Notes: generated from the sequence alone by a model not told the origin. DNA of 64,000 nt from Apoderus coryli (GCA_911728435.2 OU452201.1:26970001-27034000); one strand, 5' to 3'. Shown: positions 1 through 13,690, numbered from the stretch's first letter. Numbers and translations: made by a program.

Positions 1-3000
1 TGATTCAATAAGTCACGGACAGCGCTGCATACTGCATAGTCTAGCAAATCACCAAAAAAACACATTATTCCCTGAGATGATGCGGTCGTCATTTTCTACT
101 ATTTCTACAATAAGAGGGATGCAGTCCCCAAGCAAAATGAAGTATGGTTCTCCCGTCAAGTTGGGAAAAATTGTAAGAAAATATGATTTCCCGAGATTCC
201 AGCCCATATATTGAACTTTTAGTTGGTTAATTCTCTTCTATTTAGAATTTGCAGGATTCTAATTACTCGAATATGTAATTACATAAGTCTATTATAGACT
301 ACAGAAAAACCTATGGAATGGAATTTTATACCTTTGTGCGTACTATTTAATAATTCCATTATTATTTTGAAATTAGTTACAAAACAGAATAGAAAATTGT
401 TTGTCAACTGAATCGAATTATGTTAAAATTAATGTACCCCTTGACACTATTCAAGAAATATAAAACGTGTAAGCCCTTATTCAATCTAATCTTCAACGAA
501 AACGAGTAAAAGTTCGTACGTATCTCCTCCGAAGAAAAACAATTGTAAAATATTTCATGTCTTTTAACATACAGTTAAATATTGGGAATAGGTGGTAGGT
601 TACTTTTGGTGAGGCTCCTTTGAAGGGAAACATGTTTAAAATAGTTCTCAAATCGTCACATTTTTCATTAAAGTCTTATTCTTATAGAATCTACTCGATT
701 AAACAACATACCAACTTCCAATGCTTTGCTGCCAGAATGTCTTTGAAATTATCTCTATCCTACACCTCGTACTTATTATTCCCGCAATAGCTTAATTAAT
801 CTGTAACCTATTTAGACCCGACACACGCCCAGATGTTTAATTAAATATAATCTTAATTTCCCCAAGTTTATTTTATTTTACCTTTGCTAAAATAATTTCG
901 TTGTTGAAAAAAATCCATATTATTTATATGTCATTCATTCAAATTCCGGCAACAAAATTTGTTTTATACTACCATGCTTTGACCAGACGGGCCGTGATCG
1001 GCAGGCAGTATGTGACCGAAGTCTCCAACATTTACGAAGAGCTTATACTAGCACGAGAGTTAAACGACAACAAAACCATATTCTATCTTCAGTCAATAAT
1101 AGTTTAGAAATATTATATATATTTAGCTAACCGTGCATCAATTTTAAAATTTGAAATAGTAGCAGTACCTACCTACCCAATGAGCCAAGAGACACAAAGT
1201 TACATACAAACTACTACATAATTTAGTAGTATGTTTCACACTTTTTTCTGCACGTCCGACGGCATCCTGCCAAATTCATAACGTAAGTGCTATATAGCTA
1301 TAATAGTTTGTTGCTAAGAGGATGCTGAACATAATACAAAGCTTTGATCAAAATCCAGTCTATGTATTAAATAATATGCTTGGGTATTCGCATTATTTCA
1401 TATAAGACCTGTATAACAATAATTATAAATATATAGATGGTATTGTACAATATGTGAACAGTGTGTCAATTTAGATACCCACTAAGATAAACAATTATTA
1501 TTCTAGTCAATTAAAAATTAGTGATTGTAATGTTTGTTGGTTTTTTTACGATCATAATTATAAAATTTTATATTTAGTCCTGAACATAACTGCTTACCTC
1601 TACACTACACTAAATCGTAAGGAGAACGGAATCATTGGTCTATCTCTTTAGATTTTCATTGCAACAACCTATAAATCTAAAAACGTTTGATGATGTTGAT
1701 TTAATTACATGAAGTGTTCGGCTTGCTTCCAGCTGTTTGTTTTCAAGTCTAGCGTTAACACTCCCAAGACTTAGCATCCGGTACAAAGTTTATATCTCAT
1801 TGCACCAAAGCAGACAAGTGCCTGTTGTAGTGTTAACCTTGACCATCAGCCCACAACTCTGAATGTACAGAGAATATGCCTCTTGTGATGGACTCGGTCT
1901 AAGTGGCGCTAGTTTCGAATACTGGGGCCGTTATTCATCACGGCTCCGACATCTCAAGCGACCGCTCAGCTACATGACCGGCGGGTTACACTGCACGTGA
2001 CATCGTCTCTAGAATCGACACTCCAAGCGACTTGCCACGATTCATGCTCCCTCTCAAGGGATATGAACATGGGGGCATTTCAAAGAATATATTTTAGATA
2101 AAATACATGAATTTAACTTCACGAACTTTCCATACTGACAACAACAAAGTCATACCCACAACAATGTTATTATATTTAAGCTTGAAATGCTTCAAAACAA
2201 GACATAACCATCGAATATTTAGTTTTGTAGCAATAAACGAGATTGTCGTGGAGGTGACGATGTTGTTTGATTGTCTACAAAATTTAAGGTCATAGCAATC
2301 GTTGCTGTTTGGTTTTTGACACTATTTGCTCTGTTGTAGTATATCTTTAGCTCTGAATTTCAAATATATTGTTTCAAATAAAACACAAATATAAATATAT
2401 AATATATACCTAGTAAGTAAGTAAGATAGATAAACAGGAAATAAACACTTTCCTGAATATGGTTTTATATTGCATACTACATTTTTTATTTTAAGAAAAA
2501 TTCATTATGTAGGTCTATAAAATAAGCTGCTGGCTAAATGACCAAGCGTCAAAGCCATAAAAAATATAAAAAAAAAAGTAGAGTTTTTAGGAAACACACG
2601 GTATGTGTATTATATTATTCATATACAGGGGACAAAAACGTGTATATTATATACACAAGGAAATGCACATATTCTTATTATCTAGACAGACATTATTCAG
2701 GTTTTCGGTGCAAAAACACTTGCAAGTCAAACCAGTCCGTCTGAAGACTTGAATGGTATAGTATATGCGGTGGGTACAGGGTGAGTTTATGTACATTGAT
2801 CCGAGAAAGAATGATTGCATTTGTTTAATTTGATGCATCTGTATTTTTAAAAAGAAAATAAAAACTGGTATCTGATCTGTTTAATATGTATGTAATAAAC
2901 AGTAACAACGTAACTATACAACATATAAATAAGCTTCCCGCAAATAAATCAATTAGGGTTATTAAAAAAATATCAAATATAATAAATGAAAGCAAGAGAG

Positions 3001-4215
3001 ACGCTAAGGAAAAAAATTGCAAAAGTATTTTAGATACTGTCTGTGAATAATACTAACAAAATTAAGTATAAAAAATATGGTTCCAATAAATAGAAAATTA
3101 AAAGATGCTTTCTTTAAAGTGATGATAATAGGTCCACATAAACTTGGTGGCTTATAAAATTGTACTGATGCCTTAATTTATATTTTGTATATTGCAGTAC
3201 TTTTCTTTATTAAAATTTGCTTATAGGTATAGTTAAAATATAATACACTGTTTATTGTTACACTAAATTTGTGGTAACTTTTATGATAATATACTTTTAA
3301 GATATTTTTCAAAAATAACCTAAATATTAATTAACAAATCGAGTTTTCCAAATAAAAATAAGTGTCCAATATTCAACATAATTTTAACAGTGACATAAAA
3401 AACTGTTCAATTTTTAGGGGTTAAATGAACATATTTGGTACTACGTTGAAAAATAAAAATTTAATCTTATGGTCTAGAGAGGAACTGAAATTTTTAAGAT
3501 ATACCTAGTTGTAGATGTAACATTGATAAAAAAAATCGGTTGTGTCGCCCCAAAACTTTCCCCAAGTTAGAATATAATCTGAAATATATGACCTGCGTAA
3601 CGAAACAGAATTTTAATAATTAATATTATAAATATTTATTAAAAAAATCCTAATTTTAGACAATATTTTACACATAGAAGATATTTCTTGGGTTTTCACG
3701 GGCACATAAGATTGATTCAAAAACAAAATAACTTGAAAACAAAGTACAAATTGAAAAAAAAATGATCCGTTACATTCTTTCGTTTGGATACTTGTGTACA
3801 TGGAGCAATAACATTTTTTAATTATGAAAGGTCGTATTTGAGGCATAGATAGCCATTCCGTCTCATAATCTAACTAAAAGTTTATTTGACTATTCGGGAG
3901 ATATTGAAGTTGTCAAATGTCAGTAATTGAGGGATCTCCAGTTCTTTTCCCTGGTCTAATCTAAGGCAAATTTGCAGCTATTTCTTTATATTTTAAAAAT
4001 ACTCATTATGAACTGATATCACCTTTTACGAGTTCTCTTTGGTTTACGCGGAATTTTGACCCCACGTTTAATAATTTATCCTCTTTTATGTTTAGAGTAC
4101 CTACTTAAGAAAAATGCGCGACAAATTGTGACTTTTCACCATTATTTTTGGAGGTGGATGTCCTATCTTTATAAATTGTTTGGTTTTTTAGGGATATCAC
4201 TATTCTTTCTTTTTG
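1..4215. other. AT-rich intergenic DNA without recognised genes
   Basis: Short open frames here (for example 901-1107 and 2538-2744) have no family features and low-complexity composition. Two things stand out: a GC-elevated island at 1905-2070, and a stretch at 3519-3631 that recurs at 50845-50952 with high identity, so it is a dispersed repeat. No RNA gene or transposase was seen. Confidence 0.6.
3519..3631 (+). repeat. Dispersed repeat, copy 1
   Basis: About 110 bp (core: tatgacctgcgtaa then gaaacagaattttaataatt) matching 50845-50952 in the same orientation. Both contain a tgt(c/a)gccccaaaactttc stretch. The copies are about 47 kb apart. Unknown family; probably the edge of a mobile element. 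Confidence 0.6.
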
Positions 4216-4443
4216 TTAGAAACTAAACCCTGTATATAGACTATCTTTTTTCAGCCTAGCTTTTAAGGCTTTCCAAAATTGATTAAAGATGTTATTCCTC
4301 TTGTTTTTTGAGACTGAACAGCATAGAAAGGCTCTTCCATTTTCTTTGGGAGTTGTTGCCCTATGGGTGCCACCAGGATCTTTATAATATTTATGTGGAT
4401 TTAAAATGTTCCAATAGTGAAATCTTTCAAAAACTTTTTGATA
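4216..4443 (-). other. Unexplained open frame, possible transposon ORF relic
   Basis: A stop-to-stop frame of about 75 codons without a Met start. Its translation is less biased than its neighbours and includes the segments YWNILNPHKYYKDPGG and RNNIFNQFWKAL. The latter vaguely resembles the R-x-x-IFN-x-FW motif of an uncharacterised insect transposon ORF family recalled from memory. On the gene strand the end of the frame abuts TATACAGGG, a mariner-type terminus. Recognition is weak and it could be chance. Confidence 0.2.
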
Positions 4444-4449
4444 TTATTT

Positions 4450-6107
4450 TTTTGCTGAATATTTTTTTGACAATATTTTGAAAATGGCAAATAGTGGGAA
4501 TTGGATAATTGACTACTTGTAGTATGTATGTATTCATAATTTTTGATGACCGAAAATAAATAATTGTAATAAAGTATCTGCGTAAAGGTAAATATTAATC
4601 AGCACTAAGTGGATAATGAAATTTTATTTGACAAAATAATAAAAAGTAGTTTTAGTCGCATCAGAATATTTTCGTGTTCCTATAAACTATTTTAAAATTC
4701 CAATAAACTGTAACAACTAGTTAGTTGTTCCGTTATTGCATAAGTGCTGAAATAATAGGAGAAAATGTTTCTTTTCTTAAAAATGTATTCAATTTAGTTA
4801 TTAAACAGAATCAGATCTATTTAATTTACGTTAAGTAGTCCCAAAATTGTGTACAATAAAATCTTTTTTAAAATATAAACGACATCAATAACACTAATCA
4901 TTGAGGTAAGCCGTTTAAAAATCAGACGGATCAATAAGTAAAGTAAAACAAAAATGGATTAAGCACACACTTTAAAATAAGGTAATGTGTGAAAAATATT
5001 AAGTATCCATTATTCAAAGTGGAGAGGCAGCTCAATCAAAACACCCAAATACATCAAAGTCTTCTCCAAAAGATTTAATCAAAAAAGAAAACACAGCATT
5101 TCACATATTGGGACTAGTTTCAGTCAAATATAGCAAACACAATATCATCACTGTACCTCAGAGAAAATAGGTGTTATGTATTAGTAGTAAACCATTGTAT
5201 CATTCAAAAAAATAAACAAATCTACTCCAACGCTTACGTTGTGGAGTAAGAAATTATTTCACAATAATTCACAACACACAAAGCACGCTTTAATGTATTG
5301 AAATACATAAAAATATTAAAACGATTCACATAAACGAAGGTGATATGAAATCATATTCAGTTAAACAATATTTAAATTTGGAATATAAGTCATAATAGCT
5401 TTTTAGGATACTAAACCAAAATAATTTATTTTTGAATCTTGTATGTTCATTAACACATTTTAATGTCTCATTTTCCTTAAAAATATATAAATTCTTTATG
5501 TCGGCGACAACTCGATTAGAACCCACAGCTTCTAGTGTTATTGAACGGCGGCAATTAATCGTAAGAAAGAGACGCCGTTATCTCAAAAATTACCGTCGAA
5601 CAACGAGCTTTTAGTGAATTGTGTTCGACTACTGCCAATTATACTAAATATTCGTAGTTAAATTCTAGGTGGTCCTATTTTCAGGAGCATATCGTAAAAT
5701 TGAATGAGTTTAGAAAATGACTTTTAGTTTAATTTTAAAATGATGGTGATAAACAATTGGATAAGCATAGCGCTTAGTTGTGTTTCAGACCGTAATTTTA
5801 AAAATAGTAAGAAAATAACAAGTCAAGTTTCGTTATTATGCAGGACATATTAATCATTTGATTGACTTGTTTAAAAATTGAGATAGTTGAAACCATATTT
5901 CTGGATAAATCCTGCGTCAAACTACAACAGTTTCAGTTTAGGATTATCGAAACCTTAGCTAGTTTAAATTTGCTAGGTGGAAGTTTTCTGCCTAAAAAAT
6001 GGAGATAACAAATTCTATTTCATACTGTATTTGGATAACTCTGAAAATCGCATTTTACTTAGTATCTTAGCTTAGCCAGGCTCAAAATAATTGGTGGTTT
6101 TTCTCTA
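4450..6107. other. AT-rich intergenic DNA
   Basis: No coding signal is supported. The overlapping frames at 5326-5614 lie on opposite strands and show no domain. A few homopolymer runs only. Confidence 0.55.
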
Positions 6108-7632
6108 TGCGACGCCCTGTATATTTTAACGTAAATAAATGACGCTCTAAAAGAGAAGAACAATGACATAATGATATGTTAAATATCCATTTCCTTTTTA
6201 CTGATATCATATGTCATGACCTTAAGGCTAGCCGTTTTTTCATAAAAAATTAATCAAAAAAGGAAGAATTATTAACAAAATTTTTTTGATCATTTTCAAT
6301 TCTTTTCTATTAAAATACAAAAAAAATAAATTAGAGTTTATTTTAATAATTTAGAAATAGACGCTCTTAAAAAAAGCAAAACCATTTCGTTTTGAATTAA
6401 AGCTTTAGTTTAGTTTATTCTATTTAAACAAATTGTCCAAAACTGTGTCTTTAAATTATATTATTATTATTTTTTTTAAATGAAATAAAGGTGTAATTTA
6501 ATTTTTTCTTTTTTATCTAGAAAGAAAAAATAATAATGTTGTTATGCCGAGGTTCAGTAGTTTTTGAAATATTTGTAAATATGGTTTCACTTTAAATAAT
6601 AAATTGACGGCGTTATGGTAACTACAGAAACAAAAAATATATCAATTTCTCCAGTCCATTTGAATTCCCTTCTTTTCTCGGTTTTACTGGATTTTATTGA
6701 CATCTAATTTGTAATTTTTCAGGGTGGTCACATTTTCTAAATTGTATTTTTATGGGAAAATATTCAATGTAAATCTGCTTAAATTTGAGAAATACGGTTC
6801 CTATACTTTTTATTTTTTATAAAAAATTATTCAAAAAAAAATTGTTATTTTAATTATTATTTTTTTATTTAAAAACAAAAAAGGTAAATTTTTTTATTCT
6901 AATAATTTACAAATAGACGCTCTTAAAAAATTAAATTATTTTTTTTACAATTTAAGTAATAGAATTAAATAGCCTAAATTAGATTAAAAAAATCCTATTT
7001 CTTTTGATAACAATTAAACAAGTACACACAAACTAAATTATAAACAATAAAGTGTTAGAAAATTAATTTTCACAAGCGATCAAAATTTTGTTCGCGGCAC
7101 TTCTGCAGTCTTAAAATACTTAAATGAAATTAATGTTTAACTCGTTGGAGCATTTGGGGATGAAGAAGCATTTCGTATTCTAATTTTCATGTCTTCTACG
7201 GTAAACTATTTTTTTTTTTTTTTCAGAAAAAAATCGAGAGGCGTTAGATGAGGGCATTGATCTGGCCATTTTGTTGCTGCTTTACGCCCTATCCATCTTC
7301 AAGGGAAAGTTAGTTCGTGTGTATTTGTTTAGTTGGTTTAGGTATTTTTGTATTTAATTTAAGCTTAGATTTTATTTTAAGATAAATTGTCCAAAAATGT
7401 GCGTTTAAAACATTTTATTTTTTAAGAGCGTCTAATTTGTAAATATTAAAATTAAGCTGTAATTCAACATTTTTGTTTCTGTAGTAACCACAACGCCTTA
7501 ATTTATAGCAAAATTAACCCTTATTTACAAATACTTCAAAAATTACCGGACCTAGGCATGTCAACCCTTACGTCATTTTTCTTGTTTTATAGAGCGGCAT
7601 TTATTTATGGTAAAATATCCAGGGTGTCGCAT
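6108..7632 (-). mobile_element. Decayed mariner-like element with long inverted ends
   Basis: The two ends are long inverted repeats. Left begins GCGACGCCCTGTATATTTTA; the right end read inward begins GCGACACCCTGGATATTTTA. Both continue with aaataaatg-ccgctcta, then a shared block containing ggcgtt-tggt-actacagaaac (6610-6640 and 7470-7495). Between them, on the minus strand near 7290-7070, is a transposase C-terminus relic: KWPDQCPHLTPLDFFL holds the SPDLTPLD-type motif with the last catalytic Asp, followed after a frameshift by EDMKIRIRNAS and a PQMLQRVKH segment. A partial third copy of the end sequence lies at 19340-19760. Inferred Tc1/mariner superfamily, inactive. Confidence 0.6.
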
Positions 7633-7992
7633 TAAGCAAAAACAAAACAAGTTTGGTCTGCTGCGCGCTCGTAAACCACTCTGTATATTTGAAAACATTT
7701 TTGGGTTGTGCATCTGTTAAGCGCTTAAAAGTTTTGTGAATAAATATTGAAATGAAATTTGAGTGTAAATTGGTGGAAGTTCTGACTTCAATAAGTAAAA
7801 AAATTAAAAAGAAAAATAAATCAAAAAACCATGATCAAAATAATTATTATTTAATTGTTACTTAATGTTGCTAGTATTGCTTTAGTTTTTTAATTTAATT
7901 TTAATTAACCTTTAAGATGATGGGCATAGTTGTTTGAATTCCAACTACAATCTCTCACATTTAGTGTAGTAATAATTACAAATAAGGTACCT

Positions 7993-8036
7993 AAGCCACT
8001 GATGAAGGACGTTTGGTCAGAAACATGTCTGGGTAG
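7993..8036 (+). repeat. Hairpin core CTGATGAAGG...GAAACATGT
   Basis: One occurrence of a core repeated through the window: C(T/A)CTGA(T/A)GATG, a short self-complementary stretch, then GAAACATGT. Here it reads cactgatgaaggacgtttgg followed by tcagaaacatgtctggg. It ends about 35 bp before the 900-bp mariner-type element. Confidence 0.5.
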
Positions 8037-8070
8037 TGTTAAAAAGAAAAAGGTTTTAACACATATTATA

Positions 8071-8970
8071 CAGTGTGTCCCAGGATAGATGTAACAAGAG
8101 GTGTAAAGGACAAAAAAATTTTGAATGTGGGGAATGAGTCCTGCTTGATTTAAAACTAAGGTACCCAAAAAATGAGTTAAATCCGTGTTGTACAGGGTGT
8201 TTTATAAACAAATATTATTATTTATTTTTTGAAAAATTTATTTTTTGCAATGATTATTATTTTAATTTGAATCATAATATGACAAATACCTATACATGTG
8301 TGTGTGATGTGATTTTTGTTTATGGGGTCGTCTCAAACAATTGGTTTATGCTGAACCACTTCCTAATGATGCAGGAATATTACTGGAAAAAATTAGAAAT
8401 GCTGCAAACTCGTTAATTTTAGAACAAATTTCAAAACAGTTTTAAGGAAAATTCAGACGAAGAATCGAAAGAAGAAGATATGGGCGATAATTATATTAAA
8501 TAAATGTTTATTACAAAATATTAAACATATTGCTAATTACCCAATTTGTGTATACGTTTGTTGTTTTGATTTTTATTATGTATTGTAATATTTATGTGCC
8601 GTTTGTTGTAAGATACAAAATAAAATAGTACGAAGTATTCTATGATGATACTAATGATTGAGCACTAGTATTTTTTCCAAAAATATGCTTTTATATTCTT
8701 GAAATTCGATGCGAGCATATAAAATTGCATTTTAAACAACTTTTGTTAGTAGAATTTTGGCGTAAATTGTAAAATAAAGACACTCCATTGATGATGATTT
8801 TTATCAATTTGTTGATAAATCACAAAACACAAAACTACAAGAGCGATTTAACTCATTTTTTGGGTACCTTAGTTTTAAAACAAGCAGGACTCATTCCCCA
8901 AATGTCATTCCAAATTTCAAAAATTTGTTGTCCTTCACACCTCTTGTTACATCTATCCTGGGACACACTG
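8071..8970. mobile_element. 900-bp nonautonomous Tc1/mariner-type element with about 120-bp TIRs
   Basis: The ends are near-identical inverted repeats: CAGTGTGTCCCAGGATAGAT at 8071 on plus and the same sequence on minus ending at 8970, continuing for about 120 bp to ggtacccaaaaaatgagtt, with one insertion of about 17 bp in the right arm. A TA dinucleotide flanks each end (8069-8070 and 8971-8972), the expected mariner target duplication. The interior (8200-8840) is AT-rich and encodes nothing recognisable, so this is a MITE-like derivative. The two overlapping ORFs in the arms are mirror images of the same repeat and not genes. Confidence 0.8.
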
Positions 8971-8999
8971 TATATATGAATTATTTAGTGTAGTAGACG

Positions 9000-11900
9000 T
9001 GTTTAATTCAATCAATTCATCAACACAGTATATTTACGGACACAAACACGTTTTATATTTTTCAATTATTACAATGTTTACAATAATTAAGAAAATTGTG
9101 TTACAATAAAATTCATCATATTAATTAATTTTGCAAGTATGCCAGAAGAAAACTACTTTTCCCATTTTTAAAATGTGATACAAAAATGCCATGCTGTGAA
9201 TTGATTATAAAAGTAGATATAATTATTATAAATTCGCAAAATATACGGAAAATATTTTACCTCAACTCTAAATGCAAGTGTCGTCTACATAACTAGCCAT
9301 TGAACAAGTTCTTGTATACAATTATATTAAGTATTTACGCAGGTACATGATACAAAATTTTAATTAAAGACCCTGAGTTTCAAAAAACATATAAAACGTA
9401 TAATAACTGATACGCACTCATCAACAACATACTCGCTAAAAATTATCGCAACGAGCTTATAACCAATAATAAAAATTTATCACGTCCACCAAACCTAATT
9501 ATTTTTCCTACAGTGAATAAACAGTGCAACTATTATTACTTTCAATAATAAAATAAATATAAAAGTAATACTGACTTAAAAACCCACATTGCATAGAGAA
9601 TGTAAGTAAATATTCATATCAGACGTTGGCCGGTTTGTGTTTTTATTTTTGTCTACTTGGAGAATTTACATATTATTGACATGTGGTAGAATAAAACCAA
9701 AATAGGCATGAGGAAAAATGATCGTTGGAAGCAGGTGCATAGTGGCACGCGCCAAGATTATATGGGTAACCATTTATGTTCTAGAACAAAAATATTAGTG
9801 CTCTTTCGTTTTACGTAGAGCAGTCTAGATACTTTTGTAAAAATTAATATTCCAAATCATTAAAAAGTACAACAATTAAAAAAAATGTTGTACCGGGCGT
9901 GGGAGCAAAGTAATATAATTTAATTGGCTGTCATTTTGTTAAAAACAAAAAATTGGTTATGCTTTTGATAAAGTGATTGATGAGAAAGCTGAGAAAAGGT
10001 CCATCTCGTAAGTTGATGCACATTGTATTCATTTTAGGGCATTTTGAATGCTTCTAGCTCCAAATTAAATATTTATTTTTCAATATGGGCTTTCGAAATA
10101 TGGAGATTTTCCCAGTTCAAATCTCCAAAACGGGATATAACACTGATCGTAAAATGGTGTTCCAAAATCTCCATAATTGCCAGAGCTGTCTAAGCGGTTG
10201 CTCTCAATCCAAATCACTGCAAATGGCGCACCTAACAGTAGGGAATGCAGTGGTTTACATACCTGACTAGTTAAATAAAAATGTTTATTATTTTGGATTA
10301 CGGAGTCATCCTATTTTTGCAAGATTTAGCAGCCTGAAAATAAGTTACCCTTACTAATCCGTCAGCAATTATTGGTGAACGGTTTGGATTTTCTATGGAA
10401 AAATCTTCAAATCCTGTGAAACTCACAATGCTTGTAGACTTTTTCGGTCACAGCATATTCTCGAACAAACGTGCAGTACTGGGCTGGCTGGAAATTTGCA
10501 TGCGCTTAATTTTCGCACACATGCTGCAAGATAACAAGGGAAATGACGACAACATTCCCGCTGCGTTAAAACAGCCGTAAAAACAAAATTCCGCGGTCAT
10601 CGGTGTGCATCGCTATAGTACTTGTTGCCAACTAAAAATGTATCTTACATCGATAATGTATCAAAATTGTTGTTTGCTGTAAGTTTGGAATTGATGTGTC
10701 TATGTTAGATCTCTAACTTAAGAATAATACCCAGGTTTTTCAGGAATAATCTAATGGAAGCATGTTCCTGTTTTGTAGGCAGCAACAAACGAATTGGAGA
10801 ATTTTAGAATATTTGCTTTTTCATAGATGTCTAGAAAGCAGTAAGCTTCGGTGATCGTACTCTTTTTACTCGTACAAAAATTTTAAACATCGCGAAATAA
10901 TTGAAAACTTTTCCTGCCTCATGTAGAATGAAAGCTTAACTTTCACTTTTCATTGAATTCCAATGACAATCAAGATCTGCGTTTTACGAAAAATACGATA
11001 AAACAATAATTTAAAGCTGACATTCTCTAAAATGGCAATAGCAAATTTATTTTTTTAACACACATTGTTTCCAGATAACCACCTTTAACTTTCAGTTAAT
11101 TGTGAATTTATGCTTAATTATTCCGAATTTTAAATGTTGTTTTTGAGTTATTTTAAACTATATTAAAGGAAGTAGAGGGTGTTATATAAAAATTTACTTG
11201 CAGACCTTAATTTGTTTAATAGAATATAGAACAGGAGCGTGATTAATACAACCTAGGCAGTGTAGTTCAATACAAGCCAAGAAATGTTTATAAAACTACA
11301 ACAATTAATTGATGATGGGAAGTTAACTTATATGGTGCTTTTGATAGTTAGATATTCGTAATTATACCGTATTGCATTTGTGGAGTCGACGTAGTATTTG
11401 TTCATTTCTATAATATTCATCGCCAAAACCGACTATTTTTACAAAATGCAAAAAACATTAATTCAATACTTTTTTTCAGAAAATAGGGACACATTACGAA
11501 TAACTCTTTGATAATATAATGATAATTTTTCATTTTACTTGTATTTTTTCACCAGTAATTTTGCGGAACGATATAATATATGTGTATAATATATACAATT
11601 TCTATTTAAGTTCTGTATTTAGGAAAAGCTTTTAAGAAATAAATTACCGTCACGGAAAATATATGTCCGACTCAATTAAATATTCATCTTAAATAGGATA
11701 TATTTCATACCAAAATCCATACCATGATGGGAGGTAACACTGAATCGCTTCACAGACCCAAACACTTTCATTTTTCTTTACTATTTTTCGTTAAAGTTGA
11801 CTATTGCTATGTTACCTATGTGTATACTAGATAGTGGATTTTCTGTTGCTGCTAGTTTAGACCTTTCCTTCAATGATACAAAAATAACCAAACTTTCCTA

Positions 11901-12489
11901 ATTTTCATAAAACTGTAAATAGCGAATAGCATAACGAAAATCTATATAGTCATGAGCTTAGCAGTACAAATAATTTATTTCTGGTCAAAACTGAAATTTT
12001 ACAATTCTCTAGAAAATGTAGCACATCAATACAGGATTTTTATCTCTTGAGTTAAAGGGCATTCTGATTGCAAAGAAAGACCACAAACACAATTAATTTA
12101 TTATAACAATTATTAATTTTTTAGGTAAATTATTCTATCGGGTGTTCCATTTAAAAAATGGTCGTTCTTGTCCAATGCAATTTATTTGTTTCTTGCTTTA
12201 CAATACGACAATTAACAATTTACATTATTGGCTGATAATTTAAGTTACTTCTACAATTATTATATACGCAACATAGCGTATATTCTAATTTATATTAGAC
12301 CCCAAAAAATGTCAATTATTGCGAGACAAATGTTTCAAATACGAAAACATAACGTATTTTATATTTAATTTATGGATATATTTTTTGACATAAATTTAAG
12401 GTAAAAAATATTCAGTAATTCAATATTACAAGAGGACAAATGAAACAAAAAAGAGAAGATGCTACTAATGACCTAATTTGTGGCCGCTT
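9000..12489. other. Intergenic DNA, mostly AT-rich
   Basis: No gene family is recognised. The 10380-10630 part has balanced base composition and a 61-codon frame (10395-10580) without domains; see findings. The rest is AT-rich with no clear repeats beyond short runs. Confidence 0.5.
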
Positions 12490-13110
12490 AATACGGACCG
12501 ATATATTTCTATAGGGCCATTTAAAATAAATATTTGTTTTAACTCAATGCCCAAATTATATTAAAACGCTAAAATATACAGCTCTTCAACCCTTTATTTA
12601 ATTTCCCGCAGAATGTCATAAATTCCTTTAAATCGCGGGCATAAATAATAAATTATTAAATCTGTATTTTAAAATTTATTTTTTTTTAACTGTGTTAGTG
12701 ACCTCAAAGTGTTTTGAAATTGAAGTTGGTTGGTTTTAGGTCAATTATAGAAACAAAGTTTATTTTTTTATTAAATAGAGACTTTGAGAATTATATTCGA
12801 AACGTTATTATTACCGACCCCAAACTGCATGTCTCGGGTTTATGTTACGTAAGTGTCTTACACGATATTATCTATTTTTTATACCCTATTTTAAAAGGGA
12901 TATTATTGATGAGGCAACTCGAAAAAGTATTTACATGCAGATTATTTTCTTCTTATAGATAGAAAAAAAAAAACTTTTAAAACATTTCAAAACTGTGACA
13001 TAGCTATGCTTTAAAGTAGCTTTCGTAAAATAAAACATGTTTGAATTTTTAAAACGTGTTTAATTTTTAAAGTTTGTATGAGGTCTTACCATTTTTTTGG
13101 TAAGAGCTTG
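12490..13110 (+). repeat. AT-rich tandem-like unit, copy 1
   Basis: First of three direct copies. Shared landmarks in order: ccgatatatttctatagggc; aaaacgctaaaatatacag; cataaattcctttaaatc; gactttgagaattatattc; cgggtttatgttacgtaagt; aaaagtatttac; and gtttgaatttttaaa. Partners start near 13931 and 15111. The small open frames in each copy (such as 12714-12962) have shifted relative to one another, so the unit is not under coding constraint. Confidence 0.75.
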
Positions 13111-13545
13111 ACCACAGAAAGCTCTCACTAACTTATATGCATTTTGATATAGGGACATATACCCTTAAAGGGCTTAGTTGTCTAGTTACTGCCATAATTC
13201 AATAACGCCTTTAAATATTTTTTTTAAGTTCCTTGCCTGATATGTTCTTTAAAAAAGTCATATTTTGACATAAACAATATTTTGAAAAAATTAACCAGTG
13301 GCATGCTATAGGGGTTAGTGACAAGTTTTGTCCCCCTATTTTTTACGCAACTGGAATAAATAATTTTTTTTAATTACTTAAAGAACATATCGGTCACGCA
13401 AAAAAAAATATTTAAAGGCGTTTTTGATGTATGGCAAATTTTAAATTTGAACCTTTGAGACCCTGTAACTAGACAACTAAGCCTTTTAAGGGTATATGTC
13501 AATATATCAAAATGCATGAATTGGCGAGAGCTTTCAGTTGTAGAG
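13105..13545. repeat. Foldback repeat of about 440 bp
   Basis: Inverted arms at about 13115-13260 and 13376-13535: agctctc-nctaa, tgcattttgatata, gacatatacccttaaa, ggcttagttgtctagttac appear on plus on the left and on minus on the right. The centre is about 115 bp. No coding potential. It sits between copies 1 and 2 of the AT-rich unit. Confidence 0.7.
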
Positions 13546-13616
13546 CGTTGTCGGTCGAATATAGAAACACCCTGTATATTGATTAAACCATGTTATACGG
13601 AAGTTACTTGGAAAAG

Positions 13617-13690
13617 TCACTGATGATGAGAATCTGTTCTCGAAACATGTCTGACGCAGACAGAATATTCTGAATTGAACAAATAAATTT
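13617..13690 (+). repeat. Hairpin core CACTGATGATGAGAAT...CTCGAAACATGTCTG
   Basis: Same core family as at 7993, 14964, 21870, 33690 and 37780. Here the core is followed by acgcagacagaatattctga, a string also found after the core at 15000. Together with ttttgtggagcagacgtcg at about 13853 it forms the 5' part of AT-rich unit copies 2 and 3. Confidence 0.55.

Noticed and set aside
901..1107. 68-codon frame
   Set aside because: No family features, no upstream signals; composition matches background.
7905..8168. Open frame at the left arm of the 900-bp element, similar to the frame at 8788-8979
   Set aside because: Similarity is due to both lying in inverted copies of the same terminal repeat.
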